Source: Gallalistipes aquisgranensis (GTDB lineage Bacteria > Bacteroidota > Bacteroidia > Bacteroidales > Rikenellaceae). Taken from it: a DNA stretch of 64,000 nucleotides. The stretch spans positions 2,252,301 through 2,316,300 of the forward strand of contig NZ_JADCJY010000001.1 in NCBI RefSeq assembly GCF_014982715.1, read 5' to 3'. The position numbers were made by a program, and so were the translations under genes. Each line of letters opens with the position of its first letter. The stretch's first letter is position 1. Below, in pieces: positions 62,555 to 64,000 of the stretch. Below the pieces are notes generated by a model. The model was not told the origin of the DNA. It worked only from the letters and a program-made list of their open reading frames with translations, and did no database searches.

Positions 62555-63841
62555 ATGAATCCGCATCTTTTGTTCCGCCTGTTTCCGGTCGTCCTCCTCG
62601 CCGTCATCGGGCCCTCCCCTCTCCGGGCCTCCTCGCCGGCCGCAAAGGCCGACAGCCTCGGCGAACTCTGCGCCCGGCACCTGGCGGCAGCACTGGAGGG
62701 CAAAGGCGGCATCATCGCCTTCCGCCACAAGATCGACGATCCCTTTTCCGAACGGATACAGGAATCGTTCCTCATCACGATACAACGGGACTATCCCGGA
62801 ATCGAAATTCTCCTGAGCGATTTTCACACGGGAGGGACACCCGAAACCGCTTTCCGCATCGCACAGGGCGTATTGAACCGGTTTCCCGAAACGGACGGCA
62901 TATTCACCGCATCCGGCTCCGCCACGGAAGGAGTGATCCGCGCCCTCTCCGCCCGGGACATGCGTCCCGCATTGGCCGGTATCGCGGAAAGTCCCTCCTC
63001 CGCGGATTCGCTGCGCAAAAGGGTCCCCCACGGACAAACGGTCGTTCTGGCCATACGCACCTGGCATCCCGCCTCGGCCCGGGAACTGACGGACAGCTTT
63101 TCCGACCAACGGATACACTATGCGGCCGTGCCGCCTTCGCCCCGCAGGAGGGCGGACCGCGTCGTTCCCGGCCTCGGGATCGAACTGATGCGGATACCGC
63201 CGGGACGGATCGGGACGAGAATCCTGACCGACACGTTCTTCATGGGACGGTACGAAATCACCCAGCAGCAGTGGAGCACAGTAATGGAACGGAATCCGTC
63301 CCGTTACACCGATCCGTTACGCCCCGTCGAATGCGTCTCGTGGCTCGATGCGATGGAGTTCTGCCGCAGGCTCACCGAACGGGAGCACCGGGCCGGACGG
63401 CTTCCGGCGGACTGCCGGTACACGCTGCCGACCGAAGCACAATGGGACATCGCTGCGCAGGACTTGTTCCTTCCGGAACCGGCAGGAACGGATTCGCTGG
63501 GTTGGCACCGGGGAAACAGCGGTGCTCCGGCCCGGGAAGAAGGGATACGCGATTCCCTGCGACGCATGGCCACCCACCGCACGGGAGAGAAGGCCCCCAA
63601 CCGTTTCGGCTTGTACGACCTGATCGGGAACGTCAACGAATGGTGTCTGGACTCGTTCGGCCCGCTGCCCGCACAACCGTCCGAAAACTTCGCGGGCACC
63701 GGAAACTCCCGCCACCACGTACTCAAAGGAGGCTGCTGGTGGGCCGATCCGATCAGCTGCCTGCCCGCCAAACGCCACAAAGCTCCGGAAAACAGGAAAC
63801 ATTCCGCACTCGGATTCCGCATCGTCCTGATTCGAATATAA
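62555..63841 (+). CDS. Half periplasmic sugar-binding domain fused to FGE/SUMF1 domain
   Basis: A 428-residue exported protein (signal MNPHLLFRLFPVVLLAVIGPSPLRAS). Residues about 35-190 look like the second lobe only of a RbsB-type type 1 periplasmic binding protein: LEGKGGIIAFRHKIDDPFSE, YPGIEILL, NRFPETDGIFTASGS and ALAGIAES. Residues about 200-428 are a formylglycine-generating enzyme-like domain with MRIPPGRIGTRILTDTFFMG, PVECVSWLDAMEFCRRL, LPTEAQWDIAA, LYDLIGNVNEWC and ALGFRIVL. The FGE redox pair is not fully kept: KGGCWWADPISC has a cysteine at one position and Ala at the other. I know of no such fusion. Confidence 0.7.
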   Translation: MNPHLLFRLFPVVLLAVIGPSPLRASSPAAKADSLGELCARHLAAALEGKGGIIAFRHKIDDPFSERIQESFLITIQRDYPGIEILLSDFHTGGTPETAFRIAQGVLNRFPETDGIFTASGSATEGVIRALSARDMRPALAGIAESPSSADSLRKRVPHGQTVVLAIRTWHPASARELTDSFSDQRIHYAAVPPSPRRRADRVVPGLGIELMRIPPGRIGTRILTDTFFMGRYEITQQQWSTVMERNPSRYTDPLRPVECVSWLDAMEFCRRLTEREHRAGRLPADCRYTLPTEAQWDIAAQDLFLPEPAGTDSLGWHRGNSGAPAREEGIRDSLRRMATHRTGEKAPNRFGLYDLIGNVNEWCLDSFGPLPAQPSENFAGTGNSRHHVLKGGCWWADPISCLPAKRHKAPENRKHSALGFRIVLIRI

Positions 63842-64000
63842 AAGTAGTCCATCGAAAACCTTCGTTCCCACCCCCTTATCCAAATCCGGTCTTACATTCC
63901 GTATGATTATTCGTAAATCTTCGAGTGTTACCATACTTGGATAATCACTCCCGGTGTTCAGAATAGATATAGCGTCATTTTTTTCAAGTTGCGCTTCTGC
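63842..64000. other. AT-richer window end, no supported gene
   Basis: The last 160 bases are clearly less GC-rich than the preceding gene. A minus-strand frame is open from the window edge through MVTLEDLRIIIRNVRPDLD and on into the antisense of the previous gene, so it lacks a sensible end. It could be the 3' part of a gene beyond the edge or chance. Confidence 0.3.

Noticed and set aside
63317..64000. Minus-strand frame open to the right edge
   Set aside because: It runs antisense through the FGE-like domain without a proper stop. Only the last 160 bases could be genuine, so it is reported as an uncertain end region rather than a gene.
1..64000. CRISPR arrays, tRNA, rRNA and insertion sequences
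   Set aside because: No regularly spaced repeats, cloverleaf-like segments, rRNA-like stretches or transposase genes with terminal repeats were seen on reading.

Overview
The window looks like chromosome from a GC-rich member of the Bacteroidota. Signs are SusC/SusD-type outer-membrane proteins, the Bat (MoxR/vWA) operon, DUF4924, DUF5017 and fimbrillin-like proteins, and many upstream boxes of the form TAnnTTTG, the -7 element of this phylum. High GC together with gut-type families suggests Alistipes or another Rikenellaceae; that is an inference. I saw no rRNA, tRNA, CRISPR array or intact insertion sequence.

Layout. 0-8.5 kb: housekeeping genes, mostly on the minus strand (NrnA-like phosphoesterase, S41 protease, endonuclease III, LrgA/LrgB, UvrD/PcrA helicase). 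8.5-14.6 kb: a plus-strand MoxR/DUF58/TPR/vWA (Bat) operon. 14.8-20.8 kb: a DUF3089 lipoprotein, MetX, PurD, a membrane protein and convergent BioA. 21-25 kb: an AT-rich island with an AraC regulator, a candidate small RNA, an orphan phage terminase and a phage-type repressor lacking the S24 catalytic pair, then uracil-DNA glycosylase. 25.9-30.3 kb: a minus-strand surface-glycolipid operon (RfbB, KdsA, KdsD, PagL-like lipid A deacylase). 30.4-37.2 kb: a beta-helix glycosidase, a GH31 enzyme, a split ThrE-type exporter and MetY.

The most interesting part is 37.3-63.8 kb. A LacI regulator is divergent from a ribulokinase. Their shared promoter region contains an 18-bp palindrome made of two abutting -7 boxes, flanked by two operator copies. 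Matching operators precede the next plus-strand genes (FG-GAP protein, then DapA-family aldolase, SSS symporter and L-fucose isomerase), which defines a local sugar regulon. A strong hairpin ends that unit. It is followed by a second unit with its own SusC/SusD pair, two DUF5017 lipoproteins (one fused to a fimbrillin-like domain), two tandem sialidase-fold proteins that lack the usual RIP arginine, an SGNH esterase of the sialate O-acetylesterase family, a second FG-GAP protein, and an odd fusion of half a periplasmic sugar-binding protein to an FGE/SUMF1 domain. A roughly 110-residue module recurs four times across three adjacent proteins there.

How the genes may work together (inference): SusC/D and the surface lipoproteins capture a glycan, the beta-propeller and SGNH proteins process it, the symporter imports the product, and FucI, AraB and the DapA-like aldolase catabolise it under LacI control. 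FucI plus AraB without fuculokinase or fuculose-phosphate aldolase fits D-arabinose to D-ribulose 5-phosphate better than the standard L-fucose route. The DapA/SSS/esterase/sialidase-fold set also recalls sialic-acid loci, so the substrate stays open.
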